The position numbers were made by a program, and so were the translations under genes. A stretch of 64,000 nt of DNA from NCBI RefSeq assembly GCF_009724685.1, contig NZ_WMEF01000007.1:62001-126000 (forward strand), written 5' to 3'. The stretch's first letter is position 1. Each line of letters starts with the position of its first letter. A model generated the notes under the pieces. The model searched no databases. It saw only the letters and a list, made by a program, of their open reading frames with translations, and was not told the DNA's origin. Source of the stretch: Lysinibacillus cavernae (lineage in GTDB: Bacteria > Bacillota > Bacilli > Bacillales_A > Planococcaceae). This document shows positions 1 to 8,825 of this stretch, in pieces.

Positions 1-2
1 AA

Positions 3-1004
3 GCTGCTGATGAATTAGCAACACATCCAGTAGGAACAGGTCCATTTGTATTTGAAGCTTGGAAGTCAGGTCAAGAAATTACATTAAATTCAAATAAAGA
101 TTACTGGGGCACTGTACCGAAAGTAGATAAAGTAACATTTAAAGTTGTACCAGAAGATTCTACTCGTTTAGCAATGATTGAAAGTGGTGAAGCACATATT
201 GCTGAACAAGTACCTGTAACAGAGATTGATCGCATTGAAAATGCATCGACTATGAATCTATTCCGTGCAGAAGGTCTTGCAGTAGAATTTATCGGTTTCA
301 ATGTGAAAGACGCACTATTATCTGATGTAAAAGTACGTCAAGCAATTAGCTATGCAGTTGACCGTGAAGCTATTATTAGCGGTATTTATGATAACGTAGG
401 CACACTTGCAAATTCTGCAATGAGTCCAAAAATTATTGGTTATTCTAGTGAAACGAAGCCGTATGACTATGATGTAGTGAAGGCAAAAGAATTATTAAAA
501 GAAGCTGGCGTTCAAGAGGGAACGAAAGTTAAATTACTTACAAGTGACCGTAAAGAGCGTATCAATATGGCTGAGGTTGTACAATCTCAATTAAAAGGTA
601 TTGGACTAGATGTTGAAATTCAAGTAATGGAGTATGGTGCATTTATTTCTGAAATCACGAAAGAGCAGCACCAGCTGTTTATTAGTGGGTGGGGGAATGC
701 TACTGGGGATGCTGATTATAACCAATATAATCTATTCCACTCTGCTTCAATGGGACCTCCAGGAAACCATTTCTACTATGAAAACCCAGAAGTAGATAAG
801 CTAATTGAGCAAGGACGTTCTGAATCAAATCAAGAGGCACGTAACGAAATCTACAAAAAAGCGATGCAAATGGAGTTAGATGAAGCTGTGTACATTCCAG
901 TTCGTAACTACGAGCATTTAGCAGTCTACAGCAATGCTGTTAAAGGTTTCTGGTTGGATGCGTCTAACTATACGATGATCAGTGGCGTTGAAATTGTAGA
1001 ATAA
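3..1004 (+). CDS. ABC transporter substrate-binding protein, family 5 (3' part)
   Basis: This is the C-terminal two thirds of an extracytoplasmic solute-binding protein of the oligopeptide/dipeptide/nickel (SBP_bac_5) family. The reading frame is open from the window edge, so the signal peptide and true start lie upstream. The N-terminal visible part has the family signature HPVGTGPFVFEAW followed by NKDYWG. Further on come VRQAISYAVDRE and a C-terminal YIPVRNYEHLAVYS. Such proteins capture peptides or similar solutes outside the membrane and deliver them to a permease pair with ATPases; those partner genes are not in view. Two amidohydrolase genes follow 43 bp later on the same strand, so the carrier may feed them substrate (inference). 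Family certain, substrate unknown. Confidence 0.9.
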   Translation, partial: AADELATHPVGTGPFVFEAWKSGQEITLNSNKDYWGTVPKVDKVTFKVVPEDSTRLAMIESGEAHIAEQVPVTEIDRIENASTMNLFRAEGLAVEFIGFNVKDALLSDVKVRQAISYAVDREAIISGIYDNVGTLANSAMSPKIIGYSSETKPYDYDVVKAKELLKEAGVQEGTKVKLLTSDRKERINMAEVVQSQLKGIGLDVEIQVMEYGAFISEITKEQHQLFISGWGNATGDADYNQYNLFHSASMGPPGNHFYYENPEVDKLIEQGRSESNQEARNEIYKKAMQMELDEAVYIPVRNYEHLAVYSNAVKGFWLDASNYTMISGVEIVE

Positions 1005-1047
1005 TTAAATTTAGAGATATACAGAAAATACCAATTGGGAGGAAACT

Positions 1048-2298
1048 ATGAGTAAACTATTGCTGAAAAATGTGAGATTAGAAGAAGCATATGAGCACGA
1101 AAATGAACACATTGTTGCAACTCGTACAGGTATTTATGATGTCCTAATTGAAGATGGGCATGTTCAACAAGTGGATAAGAATATAGTGGTGAATGGTGAT
1201 ATAACGGTATTAGATGCTCAACAGCAACTATTAGTCCCTTCATTCCGAGAAATGCATATTCATATCGACAAAACTTATTTTGGTGGAGAATGGCAGGCGC
1301 CAAGACCCATTACAAAAGGGATATTAACACGTATTGAAGAAGAAAGAACGCTCTTACCAAAGCAATTACCGACAGCGGCTTATCGAGCAGAGGAAATGGT
1401 GAAGTGGCTTATTTCGCAAGGACATACACATATTCGCTCGCATTGTAATGTTGACCCACAAATTGGGACAAAACACATTGAAATTACAAAGCAAGTTTTA
1501 GAAAAATATCAAGACCAAATCACCTATGATATTGTAGCCTTCCCACAACATGGTCTACTACGCTCTAATGTGGAAGGGCTAATCCGTGAGGCAATGGCAA
1601 TGGGAGCAACACTCGTTGGAGGCGTTGACCCATCTATTGTAGACCGCAATATTGAGAAATCATTGCACACTACAATGGCGGTTGCTCAAGACTATAATGC
1701 TGGAATTGATATTCATATTCATACTGCTAATACGTTAGGTGAATTTGAATTTTACAAACTGATTGAATTAACAAAACAGGCGAAAAAAGAAGGACAAGTT
1801 ACGATTAGTCATGCAATGGCACTTGCCGATTTAGAACAGTCACGATTAGAAAATTTAGTACAAGCGATGGCTGATGTGCAAATGGATGTCACAACAACGG
1901 TACCGACAGATCTTAATCGTTCAACGATACCAATCCCTTATCTTTATAACAATGGCGTCAAGGTTTCTGTTGGACACGATAGTTTAACAGATCATTGGTC
2001 TCCTTATGGAACAGGAAATACCATTACTAAGTTAAATGTGATGGCGGAGCGATTCCGTTTTATTGATGAATACGCATTAAGTCGCGCTTGGAAATACGCT
2101 TCTGGTGGTATCACACCATTGAATGATGCTGGCGAACGTGTTTGGCCACAAGCTGGTGATAAAGCCAATATGCTTTTAATAGATGGCGTGAGTACCGCTC
2201 ATGTTATAGCAAGAAGATGCCCAATTTCTACTGTTATTTCAAAAGGTAAGATTATTCACCAACAGGAAGTAGGAGAGTTGAAAGGAGAATTCAGATGA
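1048..2298 (+). CDS. Amidohydrolase family protein, cytosine-deaminase-like (paralog 1)
   Basis: A 416-residue metal-dependent amidohydrolase with the TIM-barrel layout of cytosine deaminase (CodA). Visible motifs are the metal-binding HIHIDK (His70, His72), IRSHCNVDP, FPQHGLL, a DIHIH strand, ISHAMAL and the GHDSLTDHWSPYGTG segment carrying the catalytic Asp. In E. coli CodA the strand after the third metal His reads HCDE, with a proton-shuttling Glu; here the same place reads HIHT, so cytosine is an unlikely substrate. A good Shine-Dalgarno (GGGAGGA) precedes the ATG. The stop overlaps the start of the next gene by 4 bp, so the two are translationally coupled. It follows a binding-protein gene, suggesting hydrolysis of an imported compound. 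Exact reaction unknown. Confidence 0.85.
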   Translation: MSKLLLKNVRLEEAYEHENEHIVATRTGIYDVLIEDGHVQQVDKNIVVNGDITVLDAQQQLLVPSFREMHIHIDKTYFGGEWQAPRPITKGILTRIEEERTLLPKQLPTAAYRAEEMVKWLISQGHTHIRSHCNVDPQIGTKHIEITKQVLEKYQDQITYDIVAFPQHGLLRSNVEGLIREAMAMGATLVGGVDPSIVDRNIEKSLHTTMAVAQDYNAGIDIHIHTANTLGEFEFYKLIELTKQAKKEGQVTISHAMALADLEQSRLENLVQAMADVQMDVTTTVPTDLNRSTIPIPYLYNNGVKVSVGHDSLTDHWSPYGTGNTITKLNVMAERFRFIDEYALSRAWKYASGGITPLNDAGERVWPQAGDKANMLLIDGVSTAHVIARRCPISTVISKGKIIHQQEVGELKGEFR

Positions 2299-3506
2299 AG
2301 CACTGGCTTACAAATGTTCTACTTGAAACAGGAGAATATCTAAAAGAAAATGATACAGTTGGTACGAAAGTTGAGCTTTTTCACCTTGAAATTACGGAGG
2401 GCTTTATTTCACAAATAGTACCAGCAACACAGACAATCGATTCTCAAAGTGAAGTTACAGATATGAACGGGAAGCTGCTATTACCTGCCTTTAAGGAAAT
2501 GCATAATCACTTAGATAAAACATACTTATCTTTACCTTGGAAGGCTTGTGTACCTGTAAAGAATTTAAAAGAAAGACTTGATCGTGAAGCACAAGAGTTA
2601 TCTGCACTAGCGAATACAGGTAAACAGCGAGCATCGGCTATGATAGAGAAAATTATCAATAATGGTGCTAATCATATCCGTACACATGTCAATATTGATC
2701 CGTATATTGGATTGAAAAATTTAGAAGGTGTACTGGCGGCATTGGAGGATTATAAAGATATCGTGACATCAGAAGTAATTGCCTTTCCACAGCATGGCTT
2801 ACTAAGAGATGATGTCCCTAAATTATTGCGTGAAGCATTGCGCAATGGTGCAACAATGATCGGTGGACTTGATCCAGCGGGCATTGATAATTCGATTGAG
2901 CCTTCTCTTTATGAAGTGATGGATATAGCACAAGAATTTAACGTAGATGTCGATATTCACCTTCATGATGGTGGTCATGTTGGGTATTATACAATCGATA
3001 AATGGATAGATATTGTTGAGGATGCAAAATATCAAGGTAGAACGGCTATTAGCCATGCCTTTTCCCTTGGGGATGTATCGGTAATGGAACAACATAAAAT
3101 TGCAGATCGTCTAGCACAGCAACAAGTAAAAATTATGTCAACCGTGCCATTCGACTTGAGACGATTAATTCCACCAATTGATTTACTAACAGAGCACGGA
3201 GTAGATGTTCACTTTGGTTGCGATGGCTTTTATGATTCTTGGAGTCCATATGGCTCGGGAGATATTTTAGAAAAAGCTACTACTTTTGCAGATATTTCTC
3301 GTAAGCTTGATGAACGCTCTATTCGACAAACATTAAAATACATTACAAATGGTGTGACGCCATTAGATGCGGATGGCCAGAAAGTTTGGCCAAATGTAAA
3401 AGACGAAGCAAGTTTTGTATTCTTCGACGCGATTTCTAGCGCTGAAGTCATTGCACGTAAACCATCGCAACGAGTGGTTATGTCTAAAGGTAAATTTATC
3501 AACTAG
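2295..3506 (+). CDS. Amidohydrolase family protein, cytosine-deaminase-like (paralog 2)
   Basis: A 403-residue paralog of the preceding gene, with the same motif order: HNHLDK, IRTHVNIDP, FPQHGLL, GGLDP, DIHLHDGG, ISHAFSLG and GCDGFYDSWSPYGSG. The start ATG overlaps the upstream stop (ATGA), implying coupled translation and possibly a heteromeric enzyme or two steps of one pathway. As in its neighbour, the CodA shuttle Glu is absent, here apparently replaced by Asp. Both proteins keep the C-terminal segment (about the last 30 residues, ending VISKGK or VMSKGK plus a few residues) that returns to the small beta domain. It probably acts in the cytoplasm on an N-heterocycle or amide; the substrate cannot be read from the sequence. 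A palindromic terminator-like sequence follows. Confidence 0.85.
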   Translation: MKHWLTNVLLETGEYLKENDTVGTKVELFHLEITEGFISQIVPATQTIDSQSEVTDMNGKLLLPAFKEMHNHLDKTYLSLPWKACVPVKNLKERLDREAQELSALANTGKQRASAMIEKIINNGANHIRTHVNIDPYIGLKNLEGVLAALEDYKDIVTSEVIAFPQHGLLRDDVPKLLREALRNGATMIGGLDPAGIDNSIEPSLYEVMDIAQEFNVDVDIHLHDGGHVGYYTIDKWIDIVEDAKYQGRTAISHAFSLGDVSVMEQHKIADRLAQQQVKIMSTVPFDLRRLIPPIDLLTEHGVDVHFGCDGFYDSWSPYGSGDILEKATTFADISRKLDERSIRQTLKYITNGVTPLDADGQKVWPNVKDEASFVFFDAISSAEVIARKPSQRVVMSKGKFIN

Positions 3507-3539
3507 TAATAAAAACTAAATCCCCCTTATTTAGTGAAC

Positions 3540-3570
3540 ATAGCAAACTAGAAATTTTCTAGTTTGCTAT
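3540..3570. terminator. AT-rich near-perfect palindrome after the amidohydrolase pair
   Basis: The arms ATAGCAAACTAGAAA and TTTCTAGTTTGCTAT face each other across a single base, giving a 31-nt near-perfect palindrome 34 bp after the stop codon. It probably ends the transporter/amidohydrolase transcript, although no strong T run follows. Its right half recurs at 3891-3911, on the far side of the hairpin repeat. Confidence 0.5.
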
Positions 3571-3571
3571 T

Positions 3572-3890
3572 ATAGTGTTGAATAACAAAATCATCAATAG
3601 CATTTTTATGAAAGGTGAAAATGGATTTCCGTTGCAGGCTACTTGCTTTGTCGCTGACGCTTCGCTTTCGCGTAGAGCAAGGCTTCCTGTGGGCGAGCGC
3701 CGAGCCGCTTCCTCCGCTACCTCTCCGTGCAGGGGCTCGCCTGTCTTGCTAACCCACGGGAGTCAAGTAGCCTTCCACTCCAATCCATAAAAATGTTTCT
3801 TTTTAACAAAGGTTTTAAATAAGTGGAAAGGACGCTAGCGGAACGGAAATCACCCCCTCACCTTCTTTTTTCAACAACATGATAGTAAAA
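3572..3890. repeat. Long-hairpin dispersed repeat, copy 1
   Basis: A GC-richer block (core 3634-3780) in an AT-rich intergenic region, homologous to 11101-11480. The core folds on itself: GGCTACTTGC near 3637 and CCTGTGGG near 3686 pair with CCCACGGGAGTCAAGTAGCC at 3753-3772, and inner GCGAGC pairs with GCTCGC. Copy 1 carries 36 extra bases (3650-3685) in the left arm that copy 2 lacks. Both copies begin with AGTGTTGAA, contain GAAAGGTGAAAATG, and end with a GGAAC-GAAATCA-like tail. A 71-codon open frame runs through it, but hairpin symmetry explains the sequence better than coding. Similar intergenic repeats occur in other Bacillaceae (recollection). Function unknown. Confidence 0.75.
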
Positions 3891-3911
3891 TAGAAATTTC
3901 TAGTTTGCTAT
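3891..3911. repeat. Direct copy of the palindrome half flanking hairpin repeat 1
   Basis: The segment TAGAAATTTCTAGTTTGCTA followed by T repeats 3549-3570 with one base fewer. The hairpin repeat is therefore bracketed by a direct duplication of about 21 bp, as if it had been inserted or captured here with duplication of the terminator half. Confidence 0.6.
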
Positions 3912-4016
3912 ACTTATGTTTTAATAGATAGGATGTATTAAAGGAAAGGGAAGTAGATTTTTTAAAGTTGAACCATAACTTATGTAGAAGTCTCTTTACA
4001 TGCGGGTGCAATAAAT

Positions 4017-4928
4017 ATGAAGCAACTAACAGTCTATATGATTTTATTTAGCTGTGTATTTTTTTGGGCTAGTAACTTCATTATCGGAGCTATTTTAATT
4101 GAACATTGGACACCGATAACAGTCGCCATTTTCAGATTGATTGTCATTGTCCTGTTTTTAGGATGCATTAGTTGGAAAGCTATTACTCGAACGACATTTA
4201 CTCGCAATGATCTTCTGTTGTTAGTCATTGCAGCTATACTTGGTGTTTCCGTTAATCACTATAGTTTTTATGCCAGTCTTCAACACACCTCTCCTATCAC
4301 TGCTGCTTTAATTTTAGCCTGTGCACCGATTGTCACGTCACTACTTAATAAAATGATTTATCATGAATCTCGAAACGGTATTTTTTGGATAGGTGCGGTC
4401 ATTTCTTTTGTAGGTGTTGGACTCATTATTACAAAAGGAGCACTCATAACCATTTCAATCGGTAAGGGAGAGGTGCTAAGCTTAATTACGATGCTAAGTT
4501 TTGCCTTGTTCCTCATTATTGTGAATCATCTCAGCCTTAAAATGTCAGCTCAGTCCATTACATTTTATACAAATTTAATTGGTTTACTGGCGCTTGTACC
4601 GTTTTCCTTTACTGTGCTGCCGCATACAAATTGGCAGGTAGCATACCCATATTGGTTGCTGCTAGTTTTATCAGCTATTGTTATTCATGGGGTAAGTAAT
4701 TTATTTTGGAATCAAAAAATGAAGGAAATAGGGTCGACTAATGCTTCGCTCTTATTAAATTTTGAGCCAGCAATAGCCATGCTGTTGAGTGCTATTTTTT
4801 TAAAACAATTTCCTACAAGTGTCCAAATATATGGCTCCTTATTAATTCTAGTAGGAATTTTGCTGTGTATTTACTATAAAGAAATAAAAATTTTGCTTTT
4901 TATGAAAAGAAAAAATAAATTAATATGA
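4017..4928 (+). CDS. DMT superfamily (EamA) transporter
   Basis: A 303-residue, very hydrophobic protein with about ten membrane segments in two homologous halves of five, the EamA (DUF6) pattern. Each half ends in a family-like segment: HYSFYASLQHTSPITAALIL and, in the second half, NLFWNQKMKEIGSTNASLLLNFEPAIA. These carriers export amino acids, purines or other metabolites across the cytoplasmic membrane. The Lys/Arg-rich C-terminus (KEIKILLFMKRKNK) should be cytoplasmic. The start is chosen at MKQLTVYM, with only a weak GGGTG upstream. The gene stands alone, between the hairpin repeat and a terminator. Substrate unknown. Confidence 0.85.
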   Translation: MKQLTVYMILFSCVFFWASNFIIGAILIEHWTPITVAIFRLIVIVLFLGCISWKAITRTTFTRNDLLLLVIAAILGVSVNHYSFYASLQHTSPITAALILACAPIVTSLLNKMIYHESRNGIFWIGAVISFVGVGLIITKGALITISIGKGEVLSLITMLSFALFLIIVNHLSLKMSAQSITFYTNLIGLLALVPFSFTVLPHTNWQVAYPYWLLLVLSAIVIHGVSNLFWNQKMKEIGSTNASLLLNFEPAIAMLLSAIFLKQFPTSVQIYGSLLILVGILLCIYYKEIKILLFMKRKNKLI

Positions 4929-4942
4929 GCGTTTTTTCTGTA

Positions 4943-4986
4943 AAACAGTATGTTAGAAATGACTTTAGCATGCTGTTTTTTTTTTA
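4943..4986 (+). terminator. Rho-independent terminator of the DMT transporter gene
   Basis: AAACAGTATG and CATGCTGTTT form a 10-bp stem with one wobble pair and a 16-base loop. A run of T follows. Confidence 0.75.
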
Positions 4987-5696
4987 TAGAATGCATGTTT
5001 TATTTTTGTGCAAAAACAATATGGCTAAAAAAATGGCCTTGTTACAGAATATTTGCGTCTTATAGAAGCGATTGATTCTGATTTGTAGAATTTACCCTTC
5101 GATTTTCAGTAAAAAAAATATATATTTGAATAATAAAAATGATGAGGTATTGAAAGCGTTTTATAAAATATACATCAATTGTATTGTTAATAACTAATTG
5201 TTTTTCAAATTTAAGTAAAAATTAACCTGTTTTTAAATTTTTATCGCCAGTTCTAAAAAGTAAAATTTTGTCCATTTCCGTCACGAAATTCTCTTTCGAT
5301 CTAAAAATTTCTTCATTTTATTCGTGTGATTTGCTTCTTTTTTAGAGACACAGCTAGAAGAATGTCGCCGGTAAAACAAGACGTATACATCTAGGGAATG
5401 TGAAAATATGCACATATTTAATTATTTCAATATAATTAATTAGTGTTTGGGTAATTGAGTAGAAAAGTAATATTAGCTAAATGATGTTACGTTTTTTGTA
5501 AGATAAACGCAGTTATACTTAGAGAATGTAAGGTTTTTGTGTTAGAAATCCATAAGAAAAAAACAAAATACTTTTTGGAGAAATAATATTTTTTAGAAAA
5601 ACATCTTGCATTTGAATAATTCTAAGTGTTAAATTGTTTTACATGGACGTTCATAGAATTTTCACAGGTAGCAAAAGAGGGGAGAAATGAGAATTT
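4987..5696. other. AT-rich intergenic stretch before the OFA-type carrier
   Basis: About 700 bp of very AT-rich DNA with no convincing reading frame or repeat. It holds the cre-like site at 5151-5164, and near its end the Shine-Dalgarno AGGGGAG for the following MFS gene. It is presumably a long regulatory leader or promoter region; I see no other structure I can support. Confidence 0.4.
5151..5164 (+). promoter_or_regulatory. Possible catabolite-responsive (cre) site
   Basis: TGAAAGCGTTTTAT fits 12 of 14 positions of the Bacillus cre consensus TGWAANCGNTNWCA, missing only the last two bases. It lies about 530 bp upstream of the OFA-type carrier gene. CcpA itself is encoded at 43.2 kb. In AT-rich DNA such a match can be chance. 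Confidence 0.25.
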
Positions 5697-6965
5697 ATGA
5701 ATAAAAATAGATGGTTAATTGCATTATCTGCAATCGCTATTCACCTTTCAATCGGTGGAGCCTATGCATACAGTGTATACAAGCTACCGATTGTCACAGA
5801 AATGGGATGGAGTGAAACAAAGGTAACGATTGCCTTTACTATTATGATGGGGCTTGCTGGTTTTTCAGCCGCATTATTTGGTAGCTTAGTAGAAAAAATG
5901 GGACCACGTAAATCGGCTATGGTAGCAGCTGTGTTATTTGGAGCAGGACAAGCTGGTGCAGGTGTAGCGATTTCAATGGATTCTGTTGTGATGTACTGGT
6001 TAACGTATGGTGTACTTAGTGGATTAGGTATGGGGATTGGTTATATCGCACCTGTATCAACACTTGTAAAATGGTTCCCAGATCGTCGCGGTTTAGCAAC
6101 AGGTATGGCCGTACTTGGATTTGGATCTGGCGCGCTTATTACAGCACCAGTCGCAGCCAACTTAATGGAGGCAGTTGGCATTTCTACAACATACTTTATT
6201 CTAGGGGCAAGTTACTTCACGTTAATGATTTTAGGGGCTTCATATATAGCGCCGCCTAAGCCAGGTTATATGCCTGCAAATATGAAGGCAGCTGCCAATA
6301 ATGGCAAAGAAGTTGTAAAAAAAGATTTAGCTGTTATGTCAGCACGTGAAGCTGTCAAAACAAAGCATTTCTGGATGCTATGGTCAATGCATTTAGTAAA
6401 TGTAACAGCAGGCATTATGATGATATCTGTTGCCTCACCAATGGCACAGGAAATTGTGGGTCTATCAGTTGCAGGAGCTGCAGCAATGGTAGGAATTATG
6501 GGGTTATTTAATGGTGGTGGCCGTTTAATTTGGGCCGCTGTGTCTGACTATATCGGTCGTTCAAACGTTTTCGTTATTTTCTTTACAGTACAGTTAATTA
6601 CATTTATCGTTTTACCACATACAACTAACGTGATTATTTTCCAAGCACTTATTTTCTTAGTTGTTAGTTGCTACGGTGGTGGATTCTCAAATTTACCTGC
6701 GTTCGCAAGTGATTTATTTGGTACAAAGCAACTTGGTGTTATTCATGGTTATTTATTAACAACTTGGTCATTAGGTGGTATTTTCGGACCGTTGTTAGTA
6801 AGTACAATTAAAAATACTTATGGAAGCTATATTCCTGTGTTTTATGTATTTGCAGGGTTAATCGCTGCTTCATTAATCATTTCATTAACATTACGTGCAG
6901 ATGTACGTAAACAAACTGCTTTAAAAGCAGCACAAAATGTTGGAGACGTCTCCGCTACTCAATAA
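5697..6965 (+). CDS. MFS transporter, oxalate/formate antiporter (OFA) family
   Basis: A 422-residue, 12-helix carrier. The start RWLIALSAIAIHLSIGGAYA and the segments YSVYKLPI and GLGMGIGYIAPVSTLVKWFPDRRG are typical of the OFA branch, which exchanges carboxylates such as oxalate, formate or pyruvate-like acids. The second half contains GLFNGGGRLIWAAVSDYIGR, the repeated MFS loop motif. A Shine-Dalgarno AGGGGAG lies upstream; an ATG nearer to it opens only a short frame, so 5697 is used. The gene is monocistronic, with a strong terminator behind it and a possible cre site far upstream. The actual carboxylate cannot be told from the sequence. Confidence 0.87.
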   Translation: MNKNRWLIALSAIAIHLSIGGAYAYSVYKLPIVTEMGWSETKVTIAFTIMMGLAGFSAALFGSLVEKMGPRKSAMVAAVLFGAGQAGAGVAISMDSVVMYWLTYGVLSGLGMGIGYIAPVSTLVKWFPDRRGLATGMAVLGFGSGALITAPVAANLMEAVGISTTYFILGASYFTLMILGASYIAPPKPGYMPANMKAAANNGKEVVKKDLAVMSAREAVKTKHFWMLWSMHLVNVTAGIMMISVASPMAQEIVGLSVAGAAAMVGIMGLFNGGGRLIWAAVSDYIGRSNVFVIFFTVQLITFIVLPHTTNVIIFQALIFLVVSCYGGGFSNLPAFASDLFGTKQLGVIHGYLLTTWSLGGIFGPLLVSTIKNTYGSYIPVFYVFAGLIAASLIISLTLRADVRKQTALKAAQNVGDVSATQ

Positions 6966-6980
6966 TTTTAGTAAACTGGA

Positions 6981-7027
6981 CTATATAAGTGTCATTTCGC
7001 ACATGGCGCTTATATAGTTATTTTTTT
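6981..7027 (+). terminator. Rho-independent terminator of the OFA-type carrier gene
   Basis: CTATATAAG and CTTATATAG close a long stem with a second paired block (CAT/ATG) inside, followed by TTATTTTTTT. Confidence 0.8.
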
Positions 7028-7232
7028 GTAGCAGTTGTTATATAACAATCCATGGAACTACGTTTAATGTATAACAGTACATATCTAATGTCAATATCAT
7101 GACTGGAAATAAACAGATTTCGTTATTAATAGAGAAATTTTGTTACGAAAGGTGCGAAAAGGAACAAACAGTTAAAATTTGAATCTTTTCTCAAACATAA
7201 ACGTAAATAAAGTAATTAGGGAGGGATTGACT

Positions 7233-7925
7233 ATGGGAAAATTTTCTTTAGATGAATTTGTTCATAAAACACAGCAGGATGATAATGAAAATGATTATTT
7301 TGAATTGGAAACTGAGCGGGTATTAGAGGTTAATCTAAACGGTGAAGTATGGTCAAAAATGGGTGCCATGATTTCCTACACAGGTGATATTAAATTTGAA
7401 CGTGAACGTGTATTAGAGCATGGGCTTGGGAAGATGTTTAAAAAGGCATTAACAGGTGAAGGTACGCAATTGATGAAAGCTAGTGGAAAGGGCCGACTCT
7501 ATTTAGCAGACCAGGGTAAGAAAGTAACCGTTTTTGATTTGAAAAACGACAGTATTTGTGTAAACGGTAATGATTTACTTGCATTTGAACCTAGCATTGA
7601 ATGGGATATTCGCTTATTGCGTAAAATGGCTGGTATCATGTCAGGTGGTTTATTTAATGTAACGTTACAAGGAACGGGTAAAGTTGCGATTACAACACAT
7701 TTCGAACCATTGACTTTATTAGTGAAGCCAGGTGAAACGGTATATACCGATCCGCACGCTACTGTCGCATGGTCAGGTAATCTAACTCCAGAGTTTAAAA
7801 CAGATATCAGCTTCCGTACATTTATCGGTCGTGGGAGTGGCGAATCGATCCAGATGGCGTTTTCTGGTGAGGGTTTTGTCATTATCCAGCCATATGAAGA
7901 AGTCTATATGTCTAGTGAAAGCTAA
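7233..7925 (+). CDS. AIM24 family protein
   Basis: A 230-residue protein of the AIM24/TIGR00266 family, a beta-rich fold of unknown biochemical role found in many bacteria and in yeast mitochondria. It shows the internal repetition typical of the family: LNGEVWSKMGAMISYTGDIKFERE near the start, and VYTDPHATVAWSGNLTPEF and GEGFVIIQPYEE near the end. The frame is open further upstream, but a strong AGGGAGGG lies just before the ATG at 7233 and sets the start. No signal peptide or membrane helix, so probably cytosolic. Its transcription terminator, which begins right after the stop, has been split by an insertion sequence. Confidence 0.85.
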   Translation: MGKFSLDEFVHKTQQDDNENDYFELETERVLEVNLNGEVWSKMGAMISYTGDIKFERERVLEHGLGKMFKKALTGEGTQLMKASGKGRLYLADQGKKVTVFDLKNDSICVNGNDLLAFEPSIEWDIRLLRKMAGIMSGGLFNVTLQGTGKVAITTHFEPLTLLVKPGETVYTDPHATVAWSGNLTPEFKTDISFRTFIGRGSGESIQMAFSGEGFVIIQPYEEVYMSSES

Positions 7926-7945
7926 AAAGAGCGTGTCCGTTTTTC
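7926..7945 (+). terminator. 5' half of the AIM24 terminator, split by an IS
   Basis: AAAAAGAGCGTGTCC right after the stop codon pairs with GGACACGCTTTTT at 11085-11097. Joining 7945 to 11083 rebuilds an 8-bp GC-rich stem, a 9-base loop and a T run. The loop bases TTC are duplicated at 7943-7945 and 11080-11082, the footprint of the outer insertion sequence. Confidence 0.8.
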
Positions 7946-7983
7946 TGAAGTGACCCCTAATAGTTAGACACGGTTATTTCGAT

Positions 7984-8793
7984 TTAGGCAGCTTGGATAA
8001 AATGAGTTCGGTATTGCACCGGACTCATTTTTAATTTTGCCTTCATACGTTTCGTGTTGTAATAATTTATATAGTTTTTAAGTTCAAATTTTAACTGTTC
8101 GACACTTTCAAATTCTTTTAGGTAGAGGAATTCTGATTTCATGATACCGAAAAAATTCTCCATTACTGAGTTGTCGTAACAGTTTCCTTTACGGGACATA
8201 CTTTGCACAACACCTCTTGATTCAAGGGCATGCCGAAATTGCTTCATTTGATAATGCCAGCCTTGATCAGAATGCATCAGTAGCTTATGTTTTTCTGGCA
8301 ACCTCTCTAAAGCTTTTTCTAACATCTCAGAAACTAATGAATACGTTGGTCTAGAGCCGATTGTGTACGTAATAATTTCTCCGTTAAACAAGTCTAAAAC
8401 AGGCGATAAATAAAGCTTCTCTCCGAATAACTTAAACTCTGTGATATCCGTTACCCACTTCTCATATGGAGCTTCTGCAGTAAAATTGCGATCTAAAATA
8501 TTCGGCGCGATTTTACCAACTGTACCTTTATAAGATTTATATTTTTTCATTCGAACTAAGCACTTTAAGCCTAGGGCTTTCATGATGCGTTGCACTTTCT
8601 TATGATTCACTTTTTTCCCACGATTCGCTAGCTCATCTCGAATACGACGGTATCCATAACGGCCTTCGTGTTCATTATAAATGGCTTGAATTTCAGCCTT
8701 TAACTCGGCATCTGGATCTGGTCGACTCATCTTCTTTACTAAATCGTAGTATGTGCTACGTGGAATTTCTGCGAATGCCACAAGCGCCTTCAC
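7984..8793 (-). CDS. IS A transposase OrfB (IS3 family, DDE)
   Basis: The catalytic half of the IS A transposase. It begins with an HTH_21-like segment (YGYRRIRDELANRGKKVNHKKVQRIM), followed by the retroviral-integrase-type core: Asp in WVTDITEF, Asp in MHSDQGWHY and Glu in NSVMENFFG, with the classical 35 residues between the last two. The listed start is a GTG (MKALVAF). The frame is open further upstream (KITTKDKVKVICELRHKYSV), so the product is most likely made as an OrfAB fusion by a -1 frameshift at the A_AAA_AAG near 8880. It appears full length and potentially active. Confidence 0.9.
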   Translation of the reverse strand: MKALVAFAEIPRSTYYDLVKKMSRPDPDAELKAEIQAIYNEHEGRYGYRRIRDELANRGKKVNHKKVQRIMKALGLKCLVRMKKYKSYKGTVGKIAPNILDRNFTAEAPYEKWVTDITEFKLFGEKLYLSPVLDLFNGEIITYTIGSRPTYSLVSEMLEKALERLPEKHKLLMHSDQGWHYQMKQFRHALESRGVVQSMSRKGNCYDNSVMENFFGIMKSEFLYLKEFESVEQLKFELKNYINYYNTKRMKAKLKMSPVQYRTHFIQAA

Positions 8794-8825
8794 CGAGTAT
8801 TTATGCCTTAATTCACAAATGACCT

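Noticed and set aside
3654-3780. tRNA or rRNA fragment in the GC-rich repeat
   Set aside because: There is no T-loop, CCA end or other tRNA feature; pairing is one long hairpin.
3575-3790. 71-codon open frame in hairpin repeat 1 (and its counterpart at 11027-11314)
   Set aside because: The sequence is dominated by hairpin symmetry, and no ribosome site or known domain supports translation. It may still be worth checking for conservation.
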